From assembly GCA_030418545.1 (NCBI GenBank), contig QAIB01000001.1, forward strand, positions 1,139,672-1,203,671: a stretch of DNA of 64,000 bases, given 5' to 3'. Origin of the DNA: Xenophilus aerolatus. Its GTDB lineage: Bacteria; Pseudomonadota; Gammaproteobacteria; Burkholderiales; Burkholderiaceae_C. The notes under the pieces were generated by a model. The model was not told the origin of the DNA and did not search any database. It was given only the letters and a program-made list of their open reading frames with translations. Position numbers and translations under genes: made by a program. Below, one piece after another: positions 48,091-55,452 of the stretch (its first letter is position 1; each line of letters starts with the position of its first letter).

Positions 48091-49083
48091 ATGCCGGACT
48101 CGCTTTTCTCATCACCGGGGCCGCTCCGCTCGCCCCGTGACGAGAAGGACGAGCGCACAGCCGCTGAGCCCACAACACACCTTGCGCCTGACCGTGGCAG
48201 GCAGGGCGATTTCTTCACGCTCGGCATCCCCGATGCCGCGCCGAAAGATGACCTCGCCAGCATGGAACATCCGTTGTTCGCATTGAAGGCTGGCGACACT
48301 CGCGTGCGTACCTACGAGCGCAACGGCAACACCGTGACGGTGAAGCCCGGCCCGGACGGTTGCGCAACGATCCACGACAAGGATTTGTGGCTCTACTGCG
48401 CCGGCCAGCTCGTCGAGGCGAAGAACCGCGGGGCAAGAATCTCGCGCACGGTGCGCCTCACCATGTACGACTTCCTCACGGCCACCAACCGCGACACCAG
48501 TGGCCGCGCCTACGAGCGGGCGGGCGAGATGCTTGGGCGGCTCACCGGCACGCGGGTCGAAACCAACATCGAGACAGGCGGGCTGCGCACTCGTGCGTTC
48601 TGGGGCCTGGTGGAATCGGCCAAGATCATCGAGAAGTCACCCAACGACGGTCGCATGGTGTCGCTGGAAGTGACCTTACCGGAATGGCTGTTCCGAGCCA
48701 TCGACGCCGGCGAATTCCTCACGCTCTCGCGCAGCTATTACCGACTGCGCAAACCGCTTGACCGGCGCATCTACGAGCTGGCGCGAAAGCACTGCGGTCG
48801 TCAACCAAGCTGGCGCGTGTCGCTGGCCGTCCTACACCAGAAGTGCGGTAGCACCGATGCGCTGCGGAATTTCCGTGCGGCAATGCGCTCGCTGGCCGAA
48901 TCTGGCGTACTGCCCGACTTTCTCATGGCGTTCGACGGCGGCCGAGACATGGTGACGTTCTACGCCAATGGCCCCAAGGGCCGCATCGCCGAGGCCAAGG
49001 ACATGCTGGCTGGGAGGCCGCATGCTTCGCTGCTGGCCCACGAGAAGGCCCATACCCGGAAGACCGGGAAGCGATCCGGCTAA
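48091..49083 (+). CDS. repA: Plasmid replication initiator RepA (RPA family)
   Basis: A 330 aa protein matching the replication initiator protein A family. The middle holds RISRTVRLTMYDFLTATNRDTSG and YERAGEMLGRLTGTRVETNIETG, followed by RSYYRLRKPLDRRIYELARKHCG and a winged-helix-like C-terminal part. It is followed directly by an iteron array, so the initiator and origin are together as in a free plasmid. Confidence 0.88.
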   Translation: MPDSLFSSPGPLRSPRDEKDERTAAEPTTHLAPDRGRQGDFFTLGIPDAAPKDDLASMEHPLFALKAGDTRVRTYERNGNTVTVKPGPDGCATIHDKDLWLYCAGQLVEAKNRGARISRTVRLTMYDFLTATNRDTSGRAYERAGEMLGRLTGTRVETNIETGGLRTRAFWGLVESAKIIEKSPNDGRMVSLEVTLPEWLFRAIDAGEFLTLSRSYYRLRKPLDRRIYELARKHCGRQPSWRVSLAVLHQKCGSTDALRNFRAAMRSLAESGVLPDFLMAFDGGRDMVTFYANGPKGRIAEAKDMLAGRPHASLLAHEKAHTRKTGKRSG

Positions 49084-49085
49084 CA

Positions 49086-49370
49086 CGTGCTTCCACGCAG
49101 GGCACGTACTTTTACCTGCACTTGACTTCGGGCTTCCAGGGGTGATCTCTGTGGATTGGCACGTGCGTTCACCTGCGCCATCTGTGGATGGGAGCGTGCC
49201 TTTACCTGCACTCGTATCGTGCTTTCACCTGCACCCAACTTCGTGCTTTTACCTGCACGCCCACCCCACAAGGCATTGTCGCGCAAGGGTTTTTGAAACC
49301 TGTAACGCGCGCGCGCCTTTAACTGTCTTTTTAACTTAAAGATCTTTAACGTCGGCGGGGCTGTGGACAA
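49086..49370. other. Iteron-type replication origin (oriV)
   Basis: Five 17-bp direct repeats with consensus CGTGCTTTTACCTGCAC start at 49105, 49162, 49195, 49218 and 49242 (the last three about 23-24 bp apart); a sixth degenerate unit starts at 49086. DnaA-box-like sequences are at 49150-49158 (TGTGGATTG), 49183-49191 (TGTGGATGG) and 49362-49370 (TGTGGACAA). An AT-rich stretch near 49320-49350 could be the melting region. This is the standard layout of a Rep-dependent plasmid origin, immediately downstream of repA. Confidence 0.85.
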
Positions 49371-49777
49371 CTTGACAGTTCGTGCGCTGGCGGCTTCGCC
49401 GGGGCACCCCTGCGGGGTTCCCCCACCGCTATGCGGTGGCTCCTCCTCCGACAAATCGTGCCGGCCTCAGGCCGGTGAGCTGAGAGTGGCGCGGCACACG
49501 CCGCGCCGAACGCGCCAGAAACGCTTAGGACGAAAAAAACGGCAAGGCGAGGCCGAGAGGGCGCTCCTGCTCCTGAAAACGCTCCTGTGGGCTTCCTGGA
49601 CGCTGCCAGGCCGGCCAACGGCAGCGCCACGAACAGATTGCCGCGCTGTCGGAACGGTCGCAGGTTGAACGCCAAGAAAAGGGGCGGCGGGTTCAGGCTG
49701 ACCAGGCCAGACAAACTGGCCAGCATCGCTACTTCCGACGATGGCGGCCGCCAGATGGATTTGGTTCGTTGTAGCGT
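49371..49777. other. Non-coding or decayed stretch between oriV and the alpA region
   Basis: About 400 bp with several GC hairpins (for example GCCGGCCTCAGGCCGG) and no convincing gene. On the plus strand a coiled-coil-like stretch (QRHEQIAALSERSQVERQ, about 49619-49672) suggests the tail of a decayed KfrA-like or similar gene, but it has no start and is bounded upstream by stops. Confidence 0.35.
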
Positions 49778-49809
49778 GTTGTATGTTGTATAGCGCTACA
49801 ACATACAAC
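49778..49809. promoter_or_regulatory. Perfect 13-bp inverted repeat upstream of alpA
   Basis: GTTGTATGTTGTA (49778-49790) and TACAACATACAAC (49797-49809) flank TAGCGC. It lies 115 bp before the AlpA-like gene, with an AT-rich stretch between. A likely operator for the regulator or for a plasmid control protein; no T-run follows, so it is not a terminator. Confidence 0.55.
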
Positions 49810-49923
49810 GCAAAAGCAGCAGAATTTTGATGTCAACCTAATTGGATAATTAAGTTGCTGAAGATTTAGGATTGTCCGGGCAACATCAGGCACTCGTTCG
49901 CAAGTGACTGAATACGCCAGAAG

Positions 49924-50220
49924 ATGCACGCAACAGAAAAACCACGCCAGCCCATTGCCGAGGTGGTGAAGGGCAAGACCCTCATCAATCGCAAGAAGCT
50001 GCTGGCGATGATCCCGCTGTCAGACCGCACCATCTACAACATGGAGTTGCGGGGAGAGTTTCCACATCGCATCACCCTCACCAGCCGCAATGTGGCTTGG
50101 GACTTGGCCGAGGTCGAGCAGTGGATCGAAGCGCGCAAGTTGTCGGGCGAACTGGCCCGCCGCCCCGGCCCTCTGGCCGTGGGCGAGGATTCCCCTTCGT
50201 TGGGTCGTGGGGAGGACTGA
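49924..50220 (+). CDS. AlpA-like helix-turn-helix regulator
   Basis: A 98 aa protein with the AlpA/excisionase-type HTH: KTLINRKKLLAMIPLSDRTIYNMELRGEFPHRITLTSRNVAW and WDLAEVEQWIEARK. AlpA-like proteins in P4-type islands activate int or act as excisionases. It is followed by an overlapping small gene (TGATG) and then traK, traL, so it heads the transfer operon. Confidence 0.85.
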   Translation: MHATEKPRQPIAEVVKGKTLINRKKLLAMIPLSDRTIYNMELRGEFPHRITLTSRNVAWDLAEVEQWIEARKLSGELARRPGPLAVGEDSPSLGRGED

Positions 50221-50456
50221 TGAAGCGGATAACGATTCAAGTCAGCGAAGCCACGGCGGCAAGCCTGCACGAACTCGCCAAGAGGTGCACCGCTGCGAAC
50301 GCCCGTTTTGACGGCTACACCAGCCATGGCCCCCTCACTGTCGCGTCGCTTCTGGCGATGCTGGCCGAGGATACCGGCATGGTCATCACCCGTCCTGGAA
50401 GCTGGGAGGGCGCGAACATGGCGCAGGTCTTCAGCTCGCACGGCTACGAGGTGTGA
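50220..50456 (+). CDS. Small hypothetical protein between alpA and traK
   Basis: A 78 aa protein beginning MKRITIQVSEATAASLHELAKR, which looks like a ribbon-helix-helix-type or similar small regulator at its N-terminus. The rest (GPLTVASLLAMLAEDTGMVI) resembles no family I recognise. The start overlaps the alpA stop (TGATG), and traK follows 4 bp later. Confidence 0.65.
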   Translation: MKRITIQVSEATAASLHELAKRCTAANARFDGYTSHGPLTVASLLAMLAEDTGMVITRPGSWEGANMAQVFSSHGYEV

Positions 50457-50460
50457 CGCG

Positions 50461-50874
50461 ATGGCCGATGGATCAAAGGCAGGCGGCGAGGTGACGAAGA
50501 GCTTTCGGGAAGAGCTGGCCGCCTGGGTTGCGCAGCGCGACCAAGCCGCAAGGCCCAAGCGCAGGGAGGCCCTGGCGGCCTTTCTGGCCGTGCGTGCCGA
50601 TGTGATCGAAGCGACCGCCGCCGGCTACGCGCTCAAGACCATCTGGGAACACCTGCACGAAGCTGGGCGCGTGTCATTCCGCTACGAGACCTTTCTCAAG
50701 CACGTTCGCCGACACATCACGAATCCGTCGGCCGAGCAGAGCAAGCCGGTGCCGGTGAAGCGAAGCAATGAGCGCCCGAACAAGCCGATCCACGAGCCGA
50801 GAAAACCAGTCGAGCCCGTTGGAATTCGCAGTTTTCACTACAACCCCAGAATGGAAGATAAGGACTTGATCTAA
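50461..50874 (+). CDS. traK: IncP-type oriT-binding protein TraK
   Basis: A 137 aa relative of RP4/RK2 TraK. It shares the core FREELAAWVAQRDQAARPKRREALAAFLAVRADV, then GYALKTIWEHLHEAGRVSFRYETFLKHVRRHI, and ends in FHYNPRMEDKDLI like the RK2 protein. TraK wraps oriT DNA to help the relaxase. Its stop overlaps the traL start (TAATG). In RK2 traK reads away from oriT; here it reads towards it. Confidence 0.85.
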   Translation: MADGSKAGGEVTKSFREELAAWVAQRDQAARPKRREALAAFLAVRADVIEATAAGYALKTIWEHLHEAGRVSFRYETFLKHVRRHITNPSAEQSKPVPVKRSNERPNKPIHEPRKPVEPVGIRSFHYNPRMEDKDLI

Positions 50875-51599
50875 TGACCAAAATTCACATGGTTCTTCAA
50901 GGCAAGGGTGGTGTCGGTAAATCGATGATTGCCGCGACTCTTGCTCAGTACAAAGCGAGCAAGGGCGCAAAGCCACTTTGCATCGACACCGATCCGGTCA
51001 ATTCGACCTTTGAGGGGTACAAAGCCCTGAACGTGCGTCGACTCGACATCATGGATGGCGACGAGATCAATACACGCACCTTCGACGCCTTGGTCGAAAT
51101 GATCGCGTTGGCGGACGGCGAGGTCATCGTCGACAACGGGGCCAGCTCGTTCGTGCCGCTGTCCAGCTACCTCATCGGGAATCAGGTTCCAGCGATGCTC
51201 CAGGACATGGGCCACGAACTCGTGGTGCATACGGTCGTCACCGGCGGCCAGGCATTCAAGGACACGCTGATGGGACTTGCCCAGCTCGCGGCGCAGTTTC
51301 CGGCGGAATGCACGTTCGTCGTCTGGCTCAATCCCTATTGGGGGCCGATTGAAAGCGAAGGCAAGGGCTTCGAGAAGATGAAGGCGTACACGGACAACAA
51401 GGCTCGCGTGTCGGCCATCATCCAGATTCCGACACTCAAGGCGGAAACCTACGGGCGCGACTTCTCGGAAATGCTCCAGGAGCGCCGCACCTTCGATGAG
51501 GCTCTGGCTGATCCGGCGCTCACGATCATGACGCGGCAACGCCTCAAGATCGTGAAGACCCAAATCTTCCAGCAGCTCGACAACGCGGCGGTGCTCTGA
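50874..51599 (+). CDS. traL: IncP-type ATPase TraL (ParA/MinD fold)
   Basis: A 241 aa protein, the same length as RK2 TraL. It has the deviant Walker A LQGKGGVGKSMIAATLAQYK, then CIDTDPVNSTFEGYKALNVRR and NLNPYW-type context VVWLNPYWGPIE. TraL belongs to the mobilisation region of IncP plasmids. Because the fold is ParA-like it could be mislabelled as a partition protein, but no parB or centromere accompanies it. Confidence 0.87.
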   Translation: MTKIHMVLQGKGGVGKSMIAATLAQYKASKGAKPLCIDTDPVNSTFEGYKALNVRRLDIMDGDEINTRTFDALVEMIALADGEVIVDNGASSFVPLSSYLIGNQVPAMLQDMGHELVVHTVVTGGQAFKDTLMGLAQLAAQFPAECTFVVWLNPYWGPIESEGKGFEKMKAYTDNKARVSAIIQIPTLKAETYGRDFSEMLQERRTFDEALADPALTIMTRQRLKIVKTQIFQQLDNAAVL

Positions 51600-51817
51600 T
51601 GACCGCATTGCATCGCTGTCAGTGTGCAGTCGATGCGCTGCCGATACGCAACCCTATCGCTGTCGCCGCGCTGTTCTTGGCCCTTTCTGGCCATTACCGC
51701 ACTCTCGGCACGCTGTTCCACGTCGATAGCGCATCAACAGCACATGCACAGCGACAGATTCGAGATGCTTTCCGTGGAGTAATCAACGCCGTGATGCGGG
51801 CAGGATGTGTGAAGTAG
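51599..51817 (+). CDS. Small hypothetical protein running into oriT
   Basis: A 72 aa frame overlapping the traL stop (TGATG), MTALHRCQCAVDALPIRNPIAVAALFLALSGHYR. It contains a hydrophobic stretch and ends inside the oriT nick region. It may be a real gene of these elements, since the overlap suggests coupling to traL, but no family is recognised. Confidence 0.4.
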   Translation: MTALHRCQCAVDALPIRNPIAVAALFLALSGHYRTLGTLFHVDSASTAHAQRQIRDAFRGVINAVMRAGCVK

Positions 51818-51905
51818 GCCCACCGCGCAAGCGCAGTGTTCCTCTTCACTTTCCCTTATTCGCGCCTACGGCGCTCAACGGGCATCCTGCTCTGCGAGGC
51901 ATCCG
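51795..51905. other. IncP-type origin of transfer (oriT)
   Basis: On the minus strand the region reads, from the traJ side, GCCTCGCAGAGCAGGAT then GCCCGTTGAGCGCC, GCGAATAAGGGAAAGTGAAG, a hairpin, GGTGGGCCTACTTCAC and ACATCCTGCCCGC. This follows the RK2 oriT closely segment by segment. The nick site by analogy (YATCCTG|Y) is between 51801 and 51800 on the minus strand. It sits between traL and traJ. Confidence 0.88.
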
Positions 51906-51937
51906 GCGACCGCCGGCAACGACATGAGGACGCCAAG

Positions 51938-52312
51938 ATGGAGGTCAACGAGAACAAGGTGACGAGGAAGGGCAGCCCGCCCATCAAGGTCTATTGCCTG
52001 CCCGAAGAGCGGGCCGAGATCGAGGCGAACGCCAAGAGGGCGGGCGTCAGCGTGGCGCGCTATCTGCGCGACGTGGGCCAGGGCTACCAGATCAAGGGTG
52101 TCATGGACTACCGGCACGTGCGCGAGCTGGTGCGCGTCAACGGCGACCTTGGCCGTCTTGGCGGTTTGCTCAAGCTCTGGCTGACGGATGACGCGCGCAC
52201 GGCCAAGTTCGGCGAGGCCACCATCCTGGCGTTGCTGGGCCGGATCGAATCCACACAGGACGAAATGAGCCGCCTCATGAAATCCGTGGTGCAGCCGAGG
52301 GCGGGGGCATGA
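51938..52312 (+). CDS. traJ: IncP-type relaxosome protein TraJ
   Basis: A 124 aa oriT-recognition protein, one residue from RK2 TraJ in length, with TRKGSPPIKVYCLPEERAEIEANAKRAGVSVARYL (ribbon-helix-helix) and DYRHVRELVRVNGDLGRLGGLLKLWLTDD nearly as in RK2. It binds the inverted repeat next to nic and recruits TraI. It is adjacent to oriT on the correct side. Confidence 0.92.
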   Translation: MEVNENKVTRKGSPPIKVYCLPEERAEIEANAKRAGVSVARYLRDVGQGYQIKGVMDYRHVRELVRVNGDLGRLGGLLKLWLTDDARTAKFGEATILALLGRIESTQDEMSRLMKSVVQPRAGA

Positions 52313-52316
52313 TTTT

Positions 52317-52329
52317 TTTAGCCGCTAAA
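52317..52329. promoter_or_regulatory. KorB-type operator (IncP O_B) 2
   Basis: TTTAGCCGCTAAA, exact match to the KorB operator, in the traJ-traI gap 17 bp before the traI start. Confidence 0.8.
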
Positions 52330-52346
52330 ACGCTGGCGGGCCGGCC

Positions 52347-54161
52347 ATGATCGCCAAACACGTGCCGATGCGCTCGCTGGGCAAGTCCGACTTCGCCGGC
52401 CTAGTGAACTACGTCACCGACGCGCAGAGCAAGGATCACCGGCTGGGCCAGGTGCAGATCACGAACTGCGATGCCGTGTCCGTGCAGGACGCCATCACCG
52501 AGGTTCTGGCGACCCAGCACACGAACACGCGGGCCAAGGGCGACAAGACCTATCACCTGATCGTCAGCTTCCGGGCCGGCGAGCAGCCCGGCGCCGACAC
52601 GCTGCGCGCGATTGAGGAACGCATTTGCGTCGGGCTGGGCTATAGCGAGCATCAGCGCGTCAGTGCCGTCCACAACGACACCGATAACCTGCATATCCAC
52701 ATCGCCATCAACAAGATTCACCCGACGCGGCACACGATGCACGAGCCGTACTACTCGCACCGGGCGCTGGCGGAACTCTGCATGACCTTGGAGCGCGACT
52801 ACGGCCTGGAGCGCGACAACCACGAGCCGCGCCGGCGCGGTGCGGAGGGGCGGGCCGCCGACATGGAGCGGCATTCCGGCCAAGAAAGCCTGTCCGGCTG
52901 GATCAAACGTGAATGCTTGGCCGAGATCAAGAGCGCGGCGAGTTGGGCCGAACTGCACCAGGTCATGCGTGAGAACGGCCTGACGTTGCGCGCCCGAGGC
53001 AATGGCTTGGTCATCGAAGCCGGCGACGGCACCACGATCAAGGCCAGCACCGTCGCCCGTGACCTGTCCAAGTCGGCGCTGGAGAAGCGTTTCGGGGTCT
53101 TCGAGGCTTCGCCCGAGCATCAGGCCGCGCCGACGCGGCGCGGCTATCAGAAGGGCCAGCCGATGCGCTTGCGTGGTGGGCTGGACACGACTGAGCTTTA
53201 CGCCCGGTACAAGGACGTACAGCAGGGCCTCACGGCGACCAGGGCCGGCGCACTGGCCGAGGCGAAGCGCCAGAAAGACAAGGCCGTGGAGAACGCCAAG
53301 AAGGCGGCGGCGATGAGGCGGGCGGCGATCAAGCACCTGACCGATGGCCGGCTGACCAAGCGACTGCTGTACGGCCAGGCCAGCGCGGCACTGCGCGCCG
53401 ATCTGGCGGCGATCCACGAGCGCCACAACCAGGAACGGGCAGCTATCTATCTGGCGCACAGCCGGCGCACGTGGGCCGACTGGCTCAAGCAGCAGGCAAT
53501 CGCCGGCGACGGCCAGGCCATCGATGCCTTGCGCGCCCGTGAGGCAGCTCAGGGCCTCAAGGGGGACACCCTTCAGGGTGAGGGTGTGGTGAAGGCCGGT
53601 CGTGCCTTGGTGATCGACAGCATCACGAAGAAGGGCACCATCATCTACCGCGCCGGCAGCTCAGCCGTGCGTGATGACGGCGAGCGCTTGGCCGTGTCCA
53701 GTGAGGCCGACCGCGCCGGCGTGTTAGCCGCCTTGCGCATGGCGATGGAGCGTTACGGCGAACGCATCACCGTCAGCGGTAGCGTGGCGTTCAAGGCCAC
53801 CGCGATCCGGGCGGCCGTGGATGCGCGGCTGCCCATCGTCTTCACCGATCCGATCCTGGAGCGTCGGCGGCTGGTCGAGGCCGCGAAGGCTCAGGCCAGA
53901 GTCCGTCCCGGCGCGCCACCTGTCGGCCGGCAACCACCGCCGCATCGTCGGCATGGCCTGCGCACGCTGGGCCAGCTCGGCGGTCTGTACATCGAGGGCG
54001 GAGCCCAGCGGCCGACGCAAGCGCCGAGGCCAGCGCCGATGCCAGCCAAGGTACGACCATCAGCACCGTCCGAACTAGCGCAGCGCGAGGCGCGGCTACG
54101 GGCGCAGATGGAGGCCAAGAGGGCCAAACGCCAAGAGAACGGCAAGGGGCGTGGTCGATGA
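52347..54161 (+). CDS. traI: MOBP-family relaxase TraI (IncP type)
   Basis: A 604 aa nickase that cuts oriT and pilots the strand. Catalytic Y22 is in GLVNYVTD, as in RK2 TraI. The metal/His motif HNDTDNLHIHIAINKIHP places H109, H116 and H118 at positions matching RK2. Downstream lies an extended helical region (about 270-420) and a domain with RAGSSAVRDDGERLAVSS (about 440-530). It is shorter than the RK2 protein (732 aa), mostly at the C-terminus, and probably retains nicking activity. Confidence 0.92.
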   Translation: MIAKHVPMRSLGKSDFAGLVNYVTDAQSKDHRLGQVQITNCDAVSVQDAITEVLATQHTNTRAKGDKTYHLIVSFRAGEQPGADTLRAIEERICVGLGYSEHQRVSAVHNDTDNLHIHIAINKIHPTRHTMHEPYYSHRALAELCMTLERDYGLERDNHEPRRRGAEGRAADMERHSGQESLSGWIKRECLAEIKSAASWAELHQVMRENGLTLRARGNGLVIEAGDGTTIKASTVARDLSKSALEKRFGVFEASPEHQAAPTRRGYQKGQPMRLRGGLDTTELYARYKDVQQGLTATRAGALAEAKRQKDKAVENAKKAAAMRRAAIKHLTDGRLTKRLLYGQASAALRADLAAIHERHNQERAAIYLAHSRRTWADWLKQQAIAGDGQAIDALRAREAAQGLKGDTLQGEGVVKAGRALVIDSITKKGTIIYRAGSSAVRDDGERLAVSSEADRAGVLAALRMAMERYGERITVSGSVAFKATAIRAAVDARLPIVFTDPILERRRLVEAAKAQARVRPGAPPVGRQPPPHRRHGLRTLGQLGGLYIEGGAQRPTQAPRPAPMPAKVRPSAPSELAQREARLRAQMEAKRAKRQENGKGRGR

Positions 54162-54403
54162 CGAGCGCTTTCACTACCTGGGAGGTGCAGTGCGAGCTTC
54201 ACCCCCGTACACCGATGTTCAACAGAAATGGCCGGGCGCTACGGTGTCGCTCAGGTCGGGGTACCGGGACAGCGATACGGCGTGCTGTCTCTGTGATGGC
54301 CCAACGCCGCCAGTTGCCGACCAGGCAGCCGGCAGGCGCAGTGCAGCCGCTCATCACATTCCAGGAACTCGACCATGAAACACGTCCGTTTTTTAGCGGC
54401 TAA
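54158..54403 (+). CDS. Small frame overlapping traI and trbJ (doubtful)
   Basis: An 81 aa frame starting in an ATGA overlap with traI (MTSAFTTWEVQCELHPRTPMF) and ending inside trbJ. No family is recognised. It may be a junction remnant left by loss of the DNA normally between traI and trbJ. Confidence 0.3.
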   Translation: MTSAFTTWEVQCELHPRTPMFNRNGRALRCRSGRGTGTAIRRAVSVMAQRRQLPTRQPAGAVQPLITFQELDHETRPFFSG

Positions 54404-55160
54404 AACCGCGCTTGCCGCCTCCCTCCTTGGCGTCATCGTGACCACGCCGGCCTCGGCCGGCATCCCCGTCATCGACGGCGGCAACCTGGTGCAGAACGTC
54501 ATGACGGCCATCGAGTCGGTGGCGCAGACGCTCAAGCAAATTGAGCAGTACCAGACCCAATTGCAGCAGTACGAGAACATGCTGCAAAACACGATGGCCC
54601 CGGCGGCCTATATTTGGGATCAGGCGCAGTCCACGATCAATGGACTGATGAACGCCGTCAACACGCTGGACTACTACAGGAATCAGCTCGGCAGCGTCGA
54701 TGCGTACCTGGGCAAGTTCCAGGACGTGGCCTATTACCGTAGTTCGCCGTGCTTTTCGGCCGCCGGGTGCTCGGATGCCGAGCGCGCCGCGATGGAGCAA
54801 AACCGCAGTCTGGCGAGCGAGAGCCAGAAGAGGGCGAACGACGCGCTTTTCAAGGGTCTGGAGCAACAGCAGCGCAACCTGACCGCCGATGCTCGCCAGC
54901 TCGAACGGCTCCAGTCCGCCGCGCAGGGTGCGAACGGCCAGATGCAGGCCATCGGCTTCGCCAATCAGCTCGCCGCCAACCAGGCAAACCAGCTTCTGCA
55001 AATCCGCGGCCTGCTGATCGCGCAGCAGAACGCCGCGACCGCCAGGATGCAGGCCCAGGCTGATCTTGAGGCCCGGCAGCAGGCGGCGCACGCGACAGCG
55101 ACGGAATCCAGGATCGGCAAAACAGCCAGCCCGAGAAATTGGCTTGAGCTGATCCGCTGA
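54375..55160 (+). CDS. trbJ: Conjugal transfer protein TrbJ (VirB5-like)
   Basis: A 261 aa minor pilus component of P-type secretion. The signal peptide (ending ASA) is followed by GIPVIDGGNLVQNVMTAIES and a long helical Gln-rich region (LKQIEQYQTQLQQYENML), with a Cys pair (SPCFSAAGCSD). The N-terminal codons 6-11 (FLAAKT) are spelled by a KorB-type operator. The neighbouring trbB-trbI genes that build the channel are absent. Confidence 0.87.
   Translation: MKHVRFLAAKTALAASLLGVIVTTPASAGIPVIDGGNLVQNVMTAIESVAQTLKQIEQYQTQLQQYENMLQNTMAPAAYIWDQAQSTINGLMNAVNTLDYYRNQLGSVDAYLGKFQDVAYYRSSPCFSAAGCSDAERAAMEQNRSLASESQKRANDALFKGLEQQQRNLTADARQLERLQSAAQGANGQMQAIGFANQLAANQANQLLQIRGLLIAQQNAATARMQAQADLEARQQAAHATATESRIGKTASPRNWLELIR
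54392..54404. promoter_or_regulatory. KorB-type operator (IncP O_B) 3 inside trbJ
   Basis: TTTAGCGGCTAAA, the other permitted central base of the KorB operator, within the signal-peptide codons of trbJ. Confidence 0.8.
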
Positions 55161-55176
55161 TCGGGGGGCAGACACC

Positions 55177-55452
55177 ATGCAAAAAACGCTGCTGATTGCC
55201 GCCCTCATGGCGGCCTTGCTGGCTGGCTGCGAGAAGCAGCCACCCGCGCCGGTCATGCCCGAAGTGAGCGACGCCAACTGTCAGCTTCCCAGGATCATGG
55301 AGATCAAGGACAAGGCGACGCGAGAAGCCTTTGCCGGGAAGTGCGCACGCCGCTCGCTCACCGGCGGCGGCATTGCACCGACCAAAGACCCGAAGAACTG
55401 GCTGGAGCTGATCGACCAGACGACCCCGAAGGGGCAGGAGGCAAAACCATGA
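55177..55452 (+). CDS. trbK: Entry-exclusion lipoprotein TrbK
   Basis: A 91 aa lipoprotein (LLAGC, Cys18) with the TrbK pattern NCQLPRIMEIKDKATREAFAGKCARR. In IncP plasmids it blocks entry of related plasmids into the host cell. It sits between trbJ and trbL, overlapping trbL by ATGA. Confidence 0.82.
   Translation: MQKTLLIAALMAALLAGCEKQPPAPVMPEVSDANCQLPRIMEIKDKATREAFAGKCARRSLTGGGIAPTKDPKNWLELIDQTTPKGQEAKP

Noticed and set aside
49242..49258. Iterons as a CRISPR array
   Set aside because: Units are 17 bp with uneven spacing and no 25-40 bp spacers, and they follow a rep gene. They fit replication iterons.
49587..49793. A 68-codon frame between oriV and alpA as a gene
   Set aside because: No ribosome site, biased Arg/Gly composition, and it runs into the palindromic operator.
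50874..51599. ParA partition ATPase
   Set aside because: Length and sequence fit IncP TraL, and the gene sits with traK and oriT. No parB or centromere-like repeats adjoin.
51883..51890. CATCCTGC near the traJ start as the nick site on the plus strand
   Set aside because: In the RK2 alignment this corresponds to the GCAGAGCAGGAT segment on the traJ side. The real nic core is ACATCCTG|C on the minus strand at 51808-51800.
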